A stretch of DNA of 64,000 nt from Rhizobium sp. ZPR4 (GCF_040215725.1 NZ_CP157969.1:930001-994000), one strand, 5' to 3'; shown: positions 35,831 to 46,101, counted from the first letter of the stretch. A program made the numbers and translations. Notes: generated by a model not told the origin, from the letters alone.

Positions 35831-36892
35831 TTAGAACGTACGCTCGAAGCGGATGATACCAGCCCACTGGTCCTGATTGATGGAGTCCCAGTTGGTGTAG
35901 GTAACTTCCGGCTCGACCAGAAGGTTCTTGACCGGCTTGAACTTGAGGTTCGTGGTTGCCGAGAAGATCTTCGAGTCGGTGTAGGCGACCTGGAAGTTCC
36001 ACTTCAGCTTTTCGTTGATCGGAACGCTTGCGCCGCCCCAGAGTGCCCAGTCGCCCCAGCCGATGCCGGAGGCAGCGCCAGCGCCGTTTGCACCGGCATA
36101 CTTGTTGAGCTTGGAGCCATCGGTATTCCAGCCGCCCATGACGAAGGCCGAGAAGACACCGAAGTCAGCGTCGACACGAGCCTTGATGGCGCCTTCTTCA
36201 ACGATCGAGTCGTAACCGCCGACGACCTTGAAGCCCCATGCGCCGGACTTGAAGCCAGCACCGGCGACAACGTCAGGAGCGTAGTGATCCGAGCTGTCTT
36301 CGCCATTCGAGCCAGTTGCGCCCGAACCGGAGTTCGTGTCTTCGAGCGAGATCACAGCCGAGAAGCCGTTGCCGGCGTCGTAGTTGTAGGTGATCTGGTT
36401 CAGTTCGTACGGGCCGTCATAGACCACGTCGTCGTTGATGACGTCGCCGGCGTAACCGGTGAAGACGTTGAACTGCGAGTCTTCCTTACCAACGGTGAAG
36501 CCGCCGAGGCTGATGCTGGCGTGCAGCAGGTTGGTGGAGGTAGCGCCGCCGTCATTCCAGTCCCAACGCAGCTCGGTGTTGGTCTTCAGCGGGCCGTATT
36601 CGGTGTCGGTTGCCGTCTGCAGCTGCAGCTCAGCGCGGGTGTGCCACTTCGTGCCGAAACGAGCGCTCGGGTTGTAGGCATCGTACCACTGACCTTCGGT
36701 ACGAACCTTGCCGCCGATCTTGAGGCAGGTTTCGCTGCCCGGAATGAAGAAGTAGCCAGCACCGTATGCGTCGCAGATACGGACATATTCCAGGGGCTCC
36801 GGCTCGGCAGCGACAACAGCGTCAGCCGCGTGAGCACCGGAAACTGCCACAAGCGCAGCAGCGGAGCCGAGAAGAAGGCTCTTGATATTCAT
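35831..36892 (-). CDS. RopA-type outer-membrane porin
   Basis: Porin of 353 residues, Porin_2 family. The 22-residue signal peptide is MNIKSLLLGSAAALVAVSGAHA, then the conserved rhizobial N-terminal block ADAVVAAEPEPLEYVRICDAYG and a disulphide-forming pair in FIPGSETCLKIGG. Many aromatic-alternating strands follow, and the chain ends in Phe (RFERTF), the usual assembly signal for outer-membrane barrels. Start follows GGAGAAAAA. Highly expressed porins of this type are general diffusion channels. Confidence 0.95.
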   Translation of the reverse strand: MNIKSLLLGSAAALVAVSGAHAADAVVAAEPEPLEYVRICDAYGAGYFFIPGSETCLKIGGKVRTEGQWYDAYNPSARFGTKWHTRAELQLQTATDTEYGPLKTNTELRWDWNDGGATSTNLLHASISLGGFTVGKEDSQFNVFTGYAGDVINDDVVYDGPYELNQITYNYDAGNGFSAVISLEDTNSGSGATGSNGEDSSDHYAPDVVAGAGFKSGAWGFKVVGGYDSIVEEGAIKARVDADFGVFSAFVMGGWNTDGSKLNKYAGANGAGAASGIGWGDWALWGGASVPINEKLKWNFQVAYTDSKIFSATTNLKFKPVKNLLVEPEVTYTNWDSINQDQWAGIIRFERTF

Positions 36893-37512
36893 TTTTTCTC
36901 CAATCGATTTGCCGGATAAGAACGCGGCCGGAGGCTATCCGCTACGTTCGTCAATTCGGCCGTTCCCTCTTGTCGAAAGCCCGAAAGACTTTCGTGCAGG
37001 CACGCTATCGGGACTGACGATGTATCGAAATATAATAATTCTTGGACGCCATGTATTTCTCGACATAAATCCGTCACAGATGCAAAAATGCAGCAGAAAC
37101 TAAGAATAACTTAATAATTTTTACCAGTATATTAGGAGGATATACTTAATAAACATACCAGATGTATATTACTTATGGCAAAAACATCAAAAGTAGTAAG
37201 TTTTGCATACAAACTATACATTGGAAGCGCATGAGGCGAATCGTGCGGCGCCGGCTCCGATCGGCCAGTGTCGGCTTACGCAAAGTCGCGAAGAATGGCT
37301 TGTCAAAGGAAAAGAACAGGCCAAGCCGATGGCCTGCCGGTTTGCGTGCGGTCTGTGAAAGACCCGCCCGGCGCAGTGCCCAACGCCAGACTGGCCCGGG
37401 ACCTATTTGCGAACCAGCGCAACGCCTCATCAGACCGTGCCCGCTCCGGCCCGGACGGCTGGGGGTGAGATGGTCGCCGGCATATCCATCAGCAGCGGCG
37501 ACCTGATTTTAC
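36893..37512. promoter_or_regulatory. AT-rich regulatory region upstream of the porin
   Basis: About 620 bases without a convincing gene. The stretch 37020-37230 is strikingly AT-rich for this genome. It contains a GTATAT/ATATAC inverted repeat (37127-37145) and AAACATACCAGATGTATATT (37151-37170), a near-copy of the sRNA promoter element at 28969-28988. I cannot define the porin promoter itself. A small MAKTSK... frame at about 37175 is only 19 codons. Confidence 0.5.
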
Positions 37513-37550
37513 AAAAAAGCGGCTCCAAAACGCCGAAACGTTTTGAAGCC
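37513..37550 (-). terminator. Rho-independent terminator of the NCS2 permease
   Basis: On the minus strand GGCTTCAAAACG pairs with CGTTTTGGAGCC (one wobble pair; 37550-37539 with 37532-37521), then GC and a run of six T (37518-37513). It lies 22 bases after the permease stop. Confidence 0.88.
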
Positions 37551-37572
37551 ACCGAAGCTGATACGGTCGTAT

Positions 37573-39060
37573 CTAATGGGCTTCTGCAGAGATCAACGGC
37601 ACCTCCGCGCCCTTGACGTCATAAAGCTTGCCATTCAGAAAATAGTCGCCCTCGTGCAGGCCGGCGATATCCTGATACCGGATCAGGCGTTCCGTTCCGG
37701 CAACGAAGACCGATTGCTGATCCGAGTTGCCAGTTGTCAGATGGTTGAATAGCAGATTCAGCATGATCGCCATCAAGGCTGCTGAACTGATGCCCGAGTG
37801 GAAGATGGTGACCACCCATGCGGGAAAATGCTCGTAGAAGCCCGGCGAGGCGATCGGGATCATGCCGAAGCCGATCGAGGTCGCCACGATGATGAGGTTC
37901 ATGTTGTTCTCATAGTCGACCTTGGCGAGCGTGCGGATACCGCTCGCAGCGACTGTCCCGAACAGGACGAGGCCTGCTCCTCCGAGGACTGAACTCGGAA
38001 CGGCAGCGACGATGCGGCCGACGATCGGTAGCAAGCCCAGGGCGACGAGAAAGAGGCCGCCGGTTGCCACGACGAATCGGCTCTTGATGCCGGTCACGGC
38101 CACGAGGCCGACATTCTGGGCAAAGGCGCTCTGCGTGAATGAGCCGACGACGGGAGCCAGGATGCTGGAGAGCATATCTGCGCGCAGGCCGTTGCCGAGC
38201 CGGCGCGCATCGACCTTGGTGCCGACGATTTCGCCGACGGCGAGAATATCCGCTGAGGTTTCGACCAGCGTCACCATGATGACGATGCACATCGAAATGA
38301 TCGCCGCCGTATCGAATACGGGATAGCCGAAATGGAAGATCTGCGGCAGGGCGACGACCGGGCCGTTCATCACCCGAGAGAAATCCGCTATCCCGACCGC
38401 ATAGGCTATGCCTGTGCCGATAATAATGGCGAGCAGGATCGAGAGCCTCGATATGGCGGAACTGCCGAGCTTGCTGAGTAGCAGCACGATCACGAGCGTT
38501 ACCCCCGCAAGCAGGATGTTGGACTGGCTGCCGAAATCCGGTGCGCTTCTGTTGCCGCCCATGGCCCAGCCGGCGGCAACCGGCATCAGCGTCAACCCAA
38601 TGGTCGTAATTACGATGCCGGTGACGATCGGCGGAAAGAAGCGGGTGATGCGTGAAAAGACGGGCGTGATGAGGAGCCCGATGAACGATGCCGCAATGAC
38701 TGCGCCGAGAACGGCCTGGATGCCTCCATGTCCGGTAATGGCGATCATCGTCGCAACGCCGGAAAAGGATACGCCCTGTACAAGGGGGAGGCGGCTGCCG
38801 AAGAACGGTATCCCGATCGTCTGCAGGATGGTCGCGAGACCGCCGGCAAACAGCGATGCGGTCACGAGCAGGCCGACGTCGGCCGGCGTAAGACCCGAAG
38901 CCTGGCCGACGATCAACGGAACGGCAACGATGCCGCCATACATGGTCAGAACATGTTGAAGGCCATAGGCCAGATTGGCGCCAAGGCTGAGCTTTTCATC
39001 TTCAGGGGACAGGCGTGCGGTATTTTCCTCTGCGGCTGCTGCCAAGGTAATCTCCTCCAT
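37573..39060 (-). CDS. NCS2 nucleobase:cation symporter (uracil/xanthine permease family)
   Basis: Permease of 495 residues with about 14 helices. Motifs: ANLAYGLQHVLTMYGGIVAVPLIVGQ at the start, ETSADILAVGEIVG, GSFTQSAFAQNVGLVAVTGIKSR and VLGGAGLVLFGTVAASGIRTL, all typical of the xanthine/uric acid group of NCS2. It imports purines or related bases with protons or sodium. ATG 39060 is preferred over GTG 39099. No catabolic neighbours; the 327-base gap upstream (39061-39387) shows no gene. Confidence 0.92.
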   Translation of the reverse strand: MEEITLAAAAEENTARLSPEDEKLSLGANLAYGLQHVLTMYGGIVAVPLIVGQASGLTPADVGLLVTASLFAGGLATILQTIGIPFFGSRLPLVQGVSFSGVATMIAITGHGGIQAVLGAVIAASFIGLLITPVFSRITRFFPPIVTGIVITTIGLTLMPVAAGWAMGGNRSAPDFGSQSNILLAGVTLVIVLLLSKLGSSAISRLSILLAIIIGTGIAYAVGIADFSRVMNGPVVALPQIFHFGYPVFDTAAIISMCIVIMVTLVETSADILAVGEIVGTKVDARRLGNGLRADMLSSILAPVVGSFTQSAFAQNVGLVAVTGIKSRFVVATGGLFLVALGLLPIVGRIVAAVPSSVLGGAGLVLFGTVAASGIRTLAKVDYENNMNLIIVATSIGFGMIPIASPGFYEHFPAWVVTIFHSGISSAALMAIMLNLLFNHLTTGNSDQQSVFVAGTERLIRYQDIAGLHEGDYFLNGKLYDVKGAEVPLISAEAH

Positions 39061-39387
39061 ACCTTTGCGTTTCTCGTTTCCTCCAAACGAGCCTTGCACG
39101 TTACGGTGTGTGCCGTCTCATGACTTTATAGAAAAATGCGAAACACCTTACCGGAAGGCCGCGCCCGCTGTGGTCTGGTCGGCAGACTACGTCTTTTGCC
39201 GGTGGAATTGGGAGGCGGAAAGGCCTCATGCCGTCGCGACCGGGCAGCAACTTTATGTCGGCTCGTGTCGACGCAACTGGCGATCTGGCCATCGAAGCCG
39301 GTTCAGTCTCGGGAAAGAATATATGGGCAGAAACATATAGTCCATTTTCCGGTTCGGGTATCATTCAGAAGATTTGGGTGGGGTATA

Positions 39388-39720
39388 ATGAGCGAATATC
39401 AAAACAAAGCAGTCAGGCTGCTGGCTTCGAGCGTCGGCGACGAGTCCCTGCTGGATCTGAATGATCGTCGGGATGCGTTTTTGTATCGGGCTCTGGAGCT
39501 CTATTTCGCAGCTGACGGTGCCGAAGATGCAATCCAGCCGATTGTCGAAAAAGTCTATTCGCAGAACAAGACGCGCGTCGATATAGCCGTTGGGCATGTG
39601 CTTTATAAATTGGCCGGCATCGGTCACGCTGCCGACATCGATATTATACAAGCAGCTTATAATAAGCTTGACGACACGAAGCAGAAACTTGCAGGCGAGA
39701 GCCCGGATCTTTTCCGATAG
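39388..39720 (+). CDS. Conserved hypothetical protein
   Basis: Helical soluble protein of 110 residues (MSEYQNKAVRLLASSVGDESLLDLNDRR...). It looks like a two- or three-helix repeat domain, with LYFAADGAEDAIQPIVEKVY, VAVGHVLYKL-like and DIDIIQAAYNKL helices. Start ATG 39388 has a purine-rich GGGTGGGG upstream. I do not recognise a family. Confidence 0.6.
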   Translation: MSEYQNKAVRLLASSVGDESLLDLNDRRDAFLYRALELYFAADGAEDAIQPIVEKVYSQNKTRVDIAVGHVLYKLAGIGHAADIDIIQAAYNKLDDTKQKLAGESPDLFR

Positions 39721-40014
39721 GAGCGTTGGTTTCCCTTATCGGCGGCTGCAGAGTCGTGTGAAAAAATCGTTCGATCCCCTTTATACCTCGTGTCCCAAAG
39801 CCGCCTGTCCATCTTCCTGATAGAATGGTGGGCTCTGGAGATGCCGTGGACTCCTGGCGATAAACGCACGTATCGTGCATCTTCTTCTGCATAGTGGCAA
39901 TTATTGTGCGCATCGATAGGCTTCCCATTCGGAACTTGCGCACCCCTTGTACGCTCTTGCTGATATTCTGAGCATCAATGGCTCGAAGCGCTGCAGGAGG
40001 AGAAAATACTCAAG

Positions 40015-41643
40015 ATGACCGAGAATGCGATCTATGTTTACCAGTCGATTGCGCGTGCGGTTTGTGATCACGATGTCGGTACGATGTTCGGTCTCATGGG
40101 GGATGCCAACCTGTTCATGATCGACCATTATGTGCGCGGATGCGGCGGTCGGTTCGTGCCGGCAGCTCATGAGGGAAGCTCGGTCCTGATGGCGCTCGCC
40201 TATGCCCATGTCTCCGGAAAGGTAGGTGTGGCGAGCGTGACCCATGGTCCGGCATTGACCAATTGTGTCACAGCGCTCACCGAAGGTGCCCGCGGCTCCA
40301 TCCCCATGGTGCTTCTGGCGGGCGATACGCCGGTCGTCAACCCGCACCATCTGCAGAGCATCGACCAGCGCGAGGTCGTCAAGGCCACCAGCGCCGGCTT
40401 CGAGCAGATGCGCTCGCCGGAAACCGCAACCCGGGACGTTGCCCGCGCTTTCTATCGTGCCCGGGTCGAGCGGCGTCCGATCGTCTTGAACATGCCGGCC
40501 GATTTCATGTGGTGCGAACAGGCTCATGTGCGGGCCGTGTTCGAAGTCTTCGATGCTCCCGGATATGTGCCTGAGGGCGATGGGCTGGACAGAGCCATCG
40601 GCATCATCGCTTCGGCAAAGCGCCCGCTCATCCTCGCCGGAGGCGGGGCTTGCGGTGCGCGCGATCAGCTTATCCGCCTGGCCGATCGGCTGGAAGCGCC
40701 GCTTGCGACGACCTTGAAGGCAAAGGGACTCTTCAGCGGCCATCCCTATAATATGGACATTTTCGGCACGCTTAGCACGCCTGCCGCCTATGATCTGATT
40801 GCCAAGACGGATTGCCTGATCTGTTTCGGAGCGGGATTGCATGATTTCACCACTGACAGGGGCAAGCTCCTGAAGGGTAAGCGTGTCGTCCAGATCGACA
40901 TGGATGCACGCGCCATCGGCAAGAACATTCATCCGGATGCGGCCCTGGTGGCCGATTCGGGCCTGACGGCAGACAATTTCGTCCATTGGCTGGATGCCGC
41001 GGAGATTCCGCCGAGCGGTTTCACGCACGAACTGGATGTCCCTTCGCTCACCACCCATCCACGCGACCAGCGCAGCAAGACGAATGCCGGATATGTGAAC
41101 TACATCTGGGCGCTCGAAGAGCTGGAAAAGGCCTTGCCGAAGAACCGGGTACTTGTGACCGACGGCGGGCGTTTCATGACCGAGGTCTGGTGCCGGATTT
41201 CCGTCAGCGACCCGCGCAGCTTCGTCGTGACGGCAAATTTCGGCTCGATCGGCCTTGGCTTGCAGGAAGCAATCGGCGCCAGCGTTGCCGCGCCGGATCG
41301 GCCGGTGGCGCTTTTCACCGGGGATGGCGGTTTCATGATGAGCGGTGTCAACGAGTTCAACACCGCCGTGCGTCTCGGTCAGGACCTGATCGTCATCGTC
41401 TGCAACGACTCGGCCTATGGGGCCGAACATATCCAGTTTCGCGATCGGAAGATGGACCCGGGTCTCACCCAGTTCAATTGGCCCTCATTTGCCGAGGTCG
41501 CGACCGCGCTCGGCGGACACGGCGTTACGGTGAGCTCGGTAGACGAGCTTGAAAGCGCTCTTGATGCCATCCGGAACCGCAATCGCCCTGTATTGATTGA
41601 GCTGCGCCTCGATCCCAACGACGTGCCGCGAATGCGCATCTGA
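40015..41643 (+). CDS. TPP-dependent enzyme, acetolactate synthase-like
   Basis: Protein of 542 residues with the three-domain layout of the TPP enzyme family. The catalytic Glu is at residue 53 (PAAHEGSSVLMALAYA), the central domain contains ILAGGGACGARDQL, and the TPP/Mg motif is FTGDGGFMMSGVNEFNTAVRLGQDLIVIVCNDSAYG at about residue 437. Related enzymes are acetolactate synthases, benzoylformate decarboxylases and sulfoacetaldehyde acetyltransferases. No small subunit gene (ilvH) is near, so a catabolic role is likely. It is paralogous to the enzyme at 57632. The transcript start is unknown; the preceding 294 bases hold no gene. Confidence 0.87.
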   Translation: MTENAIYVYQSIARAVCDHDVGTMFGLMGDANLFMIDHYVRGCGGRFVPAAHEGSSVLMALAYAHVSGKVGVASVTHGPALTNCVTALTEGARGSIPMVLLAGDTPVVNPHHLQSIDQREVVKATSAGFEQMRSPETATRDVARAFYRARVERRPIVLNMPADFMWCEQAHVRAVFEVFDAPGYVPEGDGLDRAIGIIASAKRPLILAGGGACGARDQLIRLADRLEAPLATTLKAKGLFSGHPYNMDIFGTLSTPAAYDLIAKTDCLICFGAGLHDFTTDRGKLLKGKRVVQIDMDARAIGKNIHPDAALVADSGLTADNFVHWLDAAEIPPSGFTHELDVPSLTTHPRDQRSKTNAGYVNYIWALEELEKALPKNRVLVTDGGRFMTEVWCRISVSDPRSFVVTANFGSIGLGLQEAIGASVAAPDRPVALFTGDGGFMMSGVNEFNTAVRLGQDLIVIVCNDSAYGAEHIQFRDRKMDPGLTQFNWPSFAEVATALGGHGVTVSSVDELESALDAIRNRNRPVLIELRLDPNDVPRMRI

Positions 41644-41884
41644 TGATCTTTTTCGAAGTTCCGAGAGGCAAATCGCCTGCAAGGGGTAAGGTGACGATAT
41701 CAGCCGGTGATCTGGCGATAAGCTGGCGCGTGCGCGGAGACGATTATCGAGACGTCTCCGCCGGATCGTTGCGACGCAGTGTCGATGACTGTAAAGCAGA
41801 TGGGATTGCGCCTAGGCTTGGCGTGGAATATCGCCGCAGGCTCACGATAATTGCGGTGCGCCGAAGGTATTTGGGTTCTGATCC

Positions 41885-42325
41885 ATGGATGAAAAAAAAG
41901 ATATTGCCGGGCTTTGCAAGGAGAAGGGGCTGCGCCTGACGTCTCCGAGACAGGCGATAGCCAAGGTTTTGTCCGAGGCGTCGGATCATCCCGACGCGCT
42001 GGAAATTCATCGCCGCGTCACCGCGATCGATCCCGGCATCGCGATCGCCACCGTCTACCGGACTTTGAGCATCCTTGAGGAAAATGGCATCCTCGAGCGT
42101 CATTCCTTCGGAAATGGCCCCGCGCGCTTCGAAACTGCAGATCAGGAGCACCACGACCACCTGATCAATCTGGAGACCGGCACGATCATTGAATTCCGGT
42201 CCGATGAAATCGAGCGCCTTCAGGAAGAAATCGCGCGAAAGCACGGTTTCGAGATTGTCGGGCACAAGCTCGAGATCTATGTCAGACCCTTGAAAGGAAC
42301 GCGTGGCCGCAAAAGAACGGGATAG
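41885..42325 (+). CDS. mur: Fur family regulator, probable Mur (manganese)
   Basis: Metal-dependent repressor of 146 residues. DNA-binding part: LCKEKGLRLTSPRQAIAKVLSEASDHPDALEIHRRVTAIDPGIAIATVYRTLSILEENGILERHSFG. Metal-binding part: ADQEHHDHLINLETGTIIEF, which supplies His/Glu/Asp ligands. In rhizobia the Fur-like protein linked to sitABCD is Mur, which represses manganese uptake when Mn is sufficient. The convergent sit operon and Mur-like boxes at 45983 and 46040 support that. Structure alone cannot separate Mur from Fur. Confidence 0.88.
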   Translation: MDEKKDIAGLCKEKGLRLTSPRQAIAKVLSEASDHPDALEIHRRVTAIDPGIAIATVYRTLSILEENGILERHSFGNGPARFETADQEHHDHLINLETGTIIEFRSDEIERLQEEIARKHGFEIVGHKLEIYVRPLKGTRGRKRTG

Positions 42326-42405
42326 TCAGACCCGCTTTGGACCTGCCGGTCAAAAATGGGAAGTGTCCTCGGGGCGGCATCGTACCGCCTCTTCCGACGG
42401 AGGAT

Positions 42406-43251
42406 CTATCTGACGTCATCTGCCTCGACCAATGCCGCTCTGCGGGTGGCGCGCACGAAGGCAAGAATGAAGAGCGCGGCAAGCAGAAGCACGATGGTCG
42501 GCGCCGGTGCGCTGTCGATGAAGAAGGACAGATAGACGCCGGCAAAGGAGCCGATCACGGCGATCGCCACTGCCAGAAAGAGCATCGTGCTGAACTTGCG
42601 GGCAAGCAGAAAGGCGATCGCTCCCGGCGCGATCAGCATGGCAACCGCAAGGATGAGGCCGACCGCCTGCAGGGCACCGACAATGGTCAGCGAGATCAGC
42701 CCCAGCAACCCATAATGCAGCAGCTTCACCCGCAGGCCGACGGCGCGTGCTTGGGCCGGATCGAACGCATGCAGCAGAAAGTCCTTCCACTTGATGCCGA
42801 TGATGGCTGCTGTGATCGCGGCGATGACGGCCGCCATGCCGATATCGTGCCGGGAAACGCCGAGCATGTCGCCGAACAGGATATGATCGAGATGCACCTC
42901 GGAGCGGACTTTGACATAAAGGACGAGACCGAGGCCGAACATGCCGGAGAAGACGACGCCCATCACCGTATCCTGCTTGATGCGGCTATTGTCCTTGAGA
43001 AAGCCGGTGGCGATGGCGCAGAACATGCCGGCAGCGAATGCGCCGATGGCAAAGGGAAAGCCGGCAATATAGGCCATGACCACGCCGGGGAAGACCGCGT
43101 GGCTGATCGCATCGCCCATCAGCGACCAGCCCTTCAGCACCAGGAAACAGGAGAGAAGCGCCATCGGCACGGCAACGAGCATCGAGATTGCCAGTGCATT
43201 GACCATAAAATCGAACCGGATGGGGGAAAGGATGGTGTCGATCAAGCTCAT
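42406..43251 (-). CDS. sitD: Manganese/iron ABC transporter permease SitD
   Basis: Permease of 281 residues, ABC-3 family: DTILSPIRFDFMVNALAISMLVAVPMALLSCFLVLKGWSLMGDAISHAVFPGV is the family N-terminus. Eight or so helices. The ATG at 43251 overlaps the stop of sitC (ATGA), so the two permeases are coupled. They form the membrane channel of the Sit Mn importer. Confidence 0.93.
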   Translation of the reverse strand: MSLIDTILSPIRFDFMVNALAISMLVAVPMALLSCFLVLKGWSLMGDAISHAVFPGVVMAYIAGFPFAIGAFAAGMFCAIATGFLKDNSRIKQDTVMGVVFSGMFGLGLVLYVKVRSEVHLDHILFGDMLGVSRHDIGMAAVIAAITAAIIGIKWKDFLLHAFDPAQARAVGLRVKLLHYGLLGLISLTIVGALQAVGLILAVAMLIAPGAIAFLLARKFSTMLFLAVAIAVIGSFAGVYLSFFIDSAPAPTIVLLLAALFILAFVRATRRAALVEADDVR

Positions 43252-44108
43252 CGTTCATCCTCCAGCGCATGCACCGCTCGCCGGCGTGCCGCCAGCATGC
43301 CATGCTTGGGTGCAAGGAAGAATGCGATCAGGAAGATCGCCGTTTGCAGCACCACGATGATGCCGCCTGTGGCACCGTCGAGGAAATAGCTCGCATAGGC
43401 GCCGACGAAGCTCGTCAGCGAGCCGATGGCGACGGCGATCGCCAATAGTTTCGGGAAGCGGTCGGTGAGCAGATAGGCTGTCGCGCCGGGCGTCACCACC
43501 ATGCAGATCACGAGGAAGGCGCCGACCGTCTGAAGGGCTGCAACCGTCGAGGCCGAAAGCAGGGTGAAGAACATCAGTTTGAGCGCCGTCGGATTGAGCC
43601 CGATGGAGCGCGCATGACTTTCATCGAAGAAGGTAACCATGAGGTCCTTCCATTTCACCAGCAGGATAGCCAGGGAGACGAAGCCGATGATCGCGAGTTG
43701 TAGCGTGTCACCGGGCGTAATGGCGAGAACATTTCCGAGAACGATCGTCTGTATGTTCACCGCCATAGGTTTCAGGGATACCATGAACAGGCCGAGCGCG
43801 AAGAAGGAAGAGAAGGTCAGGCCGATAATGGCATCCTCCCGCAGCTTGGTTCGTTGATTGAGAAAAAGCATCGCGGCGGCGGCGAGACCGCCGGAGAAGA
43901 AAGCGCCGAGAGAAAAGGGGAGCCCGAGCATGTAAGCTCCTGCGACACCCGGTACGATTGCGTGCGAAAGCGCGTCGCCGATGAGCGACCAGCCCTTGAG
44001 CATGAGATAGCAGGATAGGAAAGCGCAAACGCCGCCGACAAGCGCGGAAACCGACATGGCATTCAGCATATATTCATAGGCAAAGGGTTCGAGGATGCCG
44101 GTCATCAT
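43248..44108 (-). CDS. sitC: Manganese/iron ABC transporter permease SitC
   Basis: Permease of 286 residues, a paralogue of Sit[37 protein letters not shown]. The C-terminal tail ([15 protein letters not shown]) is extended and charged. Overlaps both sitB and sitD by four bases, showing translational coupling. Confidence 0.93.
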   Translation of the reverse strand: MMTGILEPFAYEYMLNAMSVSALVGGVCAFLSCYLMLKGWSLIGDALSHAIVPGVAGAYMLGLPFSLGAFFSGGLAAAAMLFLNQRTKLREDAIIGLTFSSFFALGLFMVSLKPMAVNIQTIVLGNVLAITPGDTLQLAIIGFVSLAILLVKWKDLMVTFFDESHARSIGLNPTALKLMFFTLLSASTVAALQTVGAFLVICMVVTPGATAYLLTDRFPKLLAIAVAIGSLTSFVGAYASYFLDGATGGIIVVLQTAIFLIAFFLAPKHGMLAARRRAVHALEDER

Positions 44109-45010
44109 TCGCGGCGCCCTCCGTCGACTTCGGCTCCTTGGATGGCCGCTCTGCCATCTTCGAGAACCATCGGGCGTTCGTCGTCGCCGAGCACGCGGAC
44201 CGCCGCCTTCGCGCCATCTTGTGTCCTGTTCAGCACGAAATGACGCAGCACGCCTCCGAATGTTTTCTCGAGATTCTCTTGTGTGAAGGTACCGGCCGTC
44301 GGCCCGCAGGCGAGTACGGTGCCTTTGATGAGAACGGTCCGGTCACAGAACTCCGGCACGGAGCCGAGATTGTGGGTCGACACCAGCATCACGCGACCCT
44401 CGTCCCGCAACTCGCGGAGGAGCTTGATGATCTGCTCCTCAGTCTTGACATCGACGCCCGTGAACGGCTCGTCCAGGAGAATGACGCGGCCGTCCTGCGC
44501 CAGCGCACGGGCGAGGAAGACCCGTTTCTTCTGGCCGCCGGAGAGCTCTCCGATCTGACGCTTGCGAAACTCGCTCATGCCTACGCGGGCAAGCGCGGCG
44601 GCGACCGCTTCGCGGTCGGCCACCTTGGCGATGCGCATCATGCCCATATGGCCATAGCGCCCCATCATCACGACATCCTCGACCAGAACCGGAAAATTCC
44701 AGTCGACCTCTTCGGCCTGCGGTACATAGGCGACAAGGTTCCTGTGCAGCGCATCTTCGATCGGCATGCCGAGCACGCGGATTTCGCCTCTCGCAAGCCG
44801 GACAAAGCCCATGATGGCCTTGAAAAGGGTGGACTTTCCCGAACCGTTTACCCCGACCAGCGCAGCGATCGTCCCTTTGGGAATGCGAAAGCTGGCATTC
44901 CGAAGGGCCGTATGCCCGTTGCGATAGGTAACGGTGGCATTCCTGACCGTGATGCCGGAGCCCGCATCGTCGGATGCGGGCCGGTTAGCGCCATTGCCGG
45001 AGGCGCTCAT
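44105..45010 (-). CDS. sitB: Manganese/iron ABC transporter ATPase SitB
   Basis: ATPase of 301 residues. Walker A GVNGSGKS, signature [15 protein letters not shown], Walker [13 protein letters not shown], and STHNL in the H-loop position. The N-terminal 19 residues ([19 protein letters not shown]) and the C-terminal tail after about residue 255 are extra compared with standard members. It energises Mn uptake through SitCD. Confidence 0.93.
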   Translation of the reverse strand: MSASGNGANRPASDDAGSGITVRNATVTYRNGHTALRNASFRIPKGTIAALVGVNGSGKSTLFKAIMGFVRLARGEIRVLGMPIEDALHRNLVAYVPQAEEVDWNFPVLVEDVVMMGRYGHMGMMRIAKVADREAVAAALARVGMSEFRKRQIGELSGGQKKRVFLARALAQDGRVILLDEPFTGVDVKTEEQIIKLLRELRDEGRVMLVSTHNLGSVPEFCDRTVLIKGTVLACGPTAGTFTQENLEKTFGGVLRHFVLNRTQDGAKAAVRVLGDDERPMVLEDGRAAIQGAEVDGGRRE

Positions 45011-45924
45011 TGCGGCAGACCTTCGCTCAGACCCTTGGCGAGTGTCTCGGAGGTCACTCGCAAAAGGTCGAGATAGGTCGGCACCGGACCATCGGCCTCG
45101 CTCAGGGAATCGACATAGAGCAAGCCGCCATAATGGGCACCCGTTTCGCGGGCGACCTGTCGGGCTGGTTTATCGGAAACCGTACTCTCGCTGAAGACGG
45201 CGGGAATCCGGTTTTTCCTGACTGTGTCGACGACCTTGCGCACCTGCTGCGGTGTCCCCTGCTGGTCGGCATTGATCGGCCAGAGATAGAGTTCCTTCAG
45301 ACCGAAATCGCGGGCCAGATAGGAAAAGGCGCCTTCGCTCGATACCAGCCAGCGCTTGTCCTCAGGGATATTGCCGAACGTTTCGCGGATCGGAGCGATC
45401 GTCGCCCTGATCCTTTCCTTATAGGTCTCGGCGTTGGCCTCGTAGGTATTGGCGTTTTCCGGGTCGTATTTGGCGAAGGCGTCGCGGATATTGTCGACAT
45501 AGATGATCGCGTTCTCGGGTGACATCCAGGCATGTGGGTTGGGTTTGCCTTCGTATGGGCCTTCGGCGATGCCCATCGGCTCTATGCCGGTCGAGACGAC
45601 GACATCCGGAACATCCTTGAGATTCCGATAGAATTTCTGGAACCAGAGTTCCAGATTGAGTCCGTTCGAGAAAATGAGCTTTGCCCCCTGCGCCCGCTGG
45701 ATATCTCCTGGCGTCGGCTGATATTCGTGGATCTCCGCACCCGGTTTGGTAATGGATTCGATGGTCGCAGCGTCGCCCGCAACGTTCCTTGCCATGTCGG
45801 CGATGATGGTGAAGGTCGTGACCGCCTTGAATTTTTCTTGAGCAGCGACTGGGGCCGCTGCCAGTGCGACGGCAAATGCGCCCGCCATTCCTGCCAGGAC
45901 AGACCGTCTCACCTTATCGAACAT
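45007..45924 (-). CDS. sitA: Manganese/iron-binding periplasmic protein SitA
   Basis: Cluster 9 metal-binding protein of 305 residues. A signal peptide runs to about residue 28 ([24 protein letters not shown]). The four ligands expected in this family are visible: His in EIHEYQPT, His in NPHAWMSP, Glu in [10 protein letters not shown] and Asp in [11 protein letters not shown] very strong AGGAGG site precedes ATG 45924. First gene of sitABCD, divergent from mntH, with a Mur-like box in its promoter region. Confidence 0.95.
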   Translation of the reverse strand: MFDKVRRSVLAGMAGAFAVALAAAPVAAQEKFKAVTTFTIIADMARNVAGDAATIESITKPGAEIHEYQPTPGDIQRAQGAKLIFSNGLNLELWFQKFYRNLKDVPDVVVSTGIEPMGIAEGPYEGKPNPHAWMSPENAIIYVDNIRDAFAKYDPENANTYEANAETYKERIRATIAPIRETFGNIPEDKRWLVSSEGAFSYLARDFGLKELYLWPINADQQGTPQQVRKVVDTVRKNRIPAVFSESTVSDKPARQVARETGAHYGGLLYVDSLSEADGPVPTYLDLLRVTSETLAKGLSEGLPQ

Positions 45925-45982
45925 ACTCACCTCCTGATTAATATTCAGACTTAATTGCATCTGGCGGTCGGTCTTGTCCTTT

Positions 45983-46007
45983 TTTGCAATTGATAATGAT
46001 TAGCAAA
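45983..46007. promoter_or_regulatory. Mur/Fur-type operator between sitA and mntH (site 1)
   Basis: A 25-base imperfect palindrome with outer arms TTTGC/GCAAA, lying about 60 bases upstream of the sitA start. Its centre (GATAATGATT) resembles classical Fur boxes. Mur binding sites in rhizobial sit promoters are of this general kind. Confidence 0.65.
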
Positions 46008-46012
46008 AAGGG

Positions 46013-46040
46013 TTGACGCCCGCCCGATTTCCCATATCGT
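46013..46040 (+). promoter_or_regulatory. Candidate mntH promoter
   Basis: TTGACG at 46013-46018, 16-base spacer, TATCGT at 46035-46040. The Mur-like site 2 begins on the last base of the -10 element. Confidence 0.45.
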
Positions 46041-46060
46041 GCAATTAAGAATGAGTTGCA
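46040..46060. promoter_or_regulatory. Mur/Fur-type operator between sitA and mntH (site 2)
   Basis: TGCAA-N11-TTGCA palindrome directly after the candidate -10 of mntH, about 40 bases before the mntH start. Shares TGCAATT with site 1. Confidence 0.6.
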
Positions 46061-46101
46061 AGTAAAAATCAGCGACAGACCCCTCAGGCTGGAGAAATGC
46101 G

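Noticed and set aside
37162..37506. Plus-strand frame of 114 codons upstream of the NCS2 terminator
   Set aside because: Starts inside the AT-rich regulatory region and has an odd Arg/Pro-rich composition.
39901..41430. Open minus-strand frame of 509 codons opposite the TPP enzyme
   Set aside because: The plus strand carries the full TPP enzyme motifs; the antisense frame reads as low-complexity charged sequence.
41643..41939. Plus-strand frame directly after the TPP enzyme (TGATG overlap)
   Set aside because: It runs into the mur gene in another frame and has no recognisable sequence; mur has a better start at 41885.
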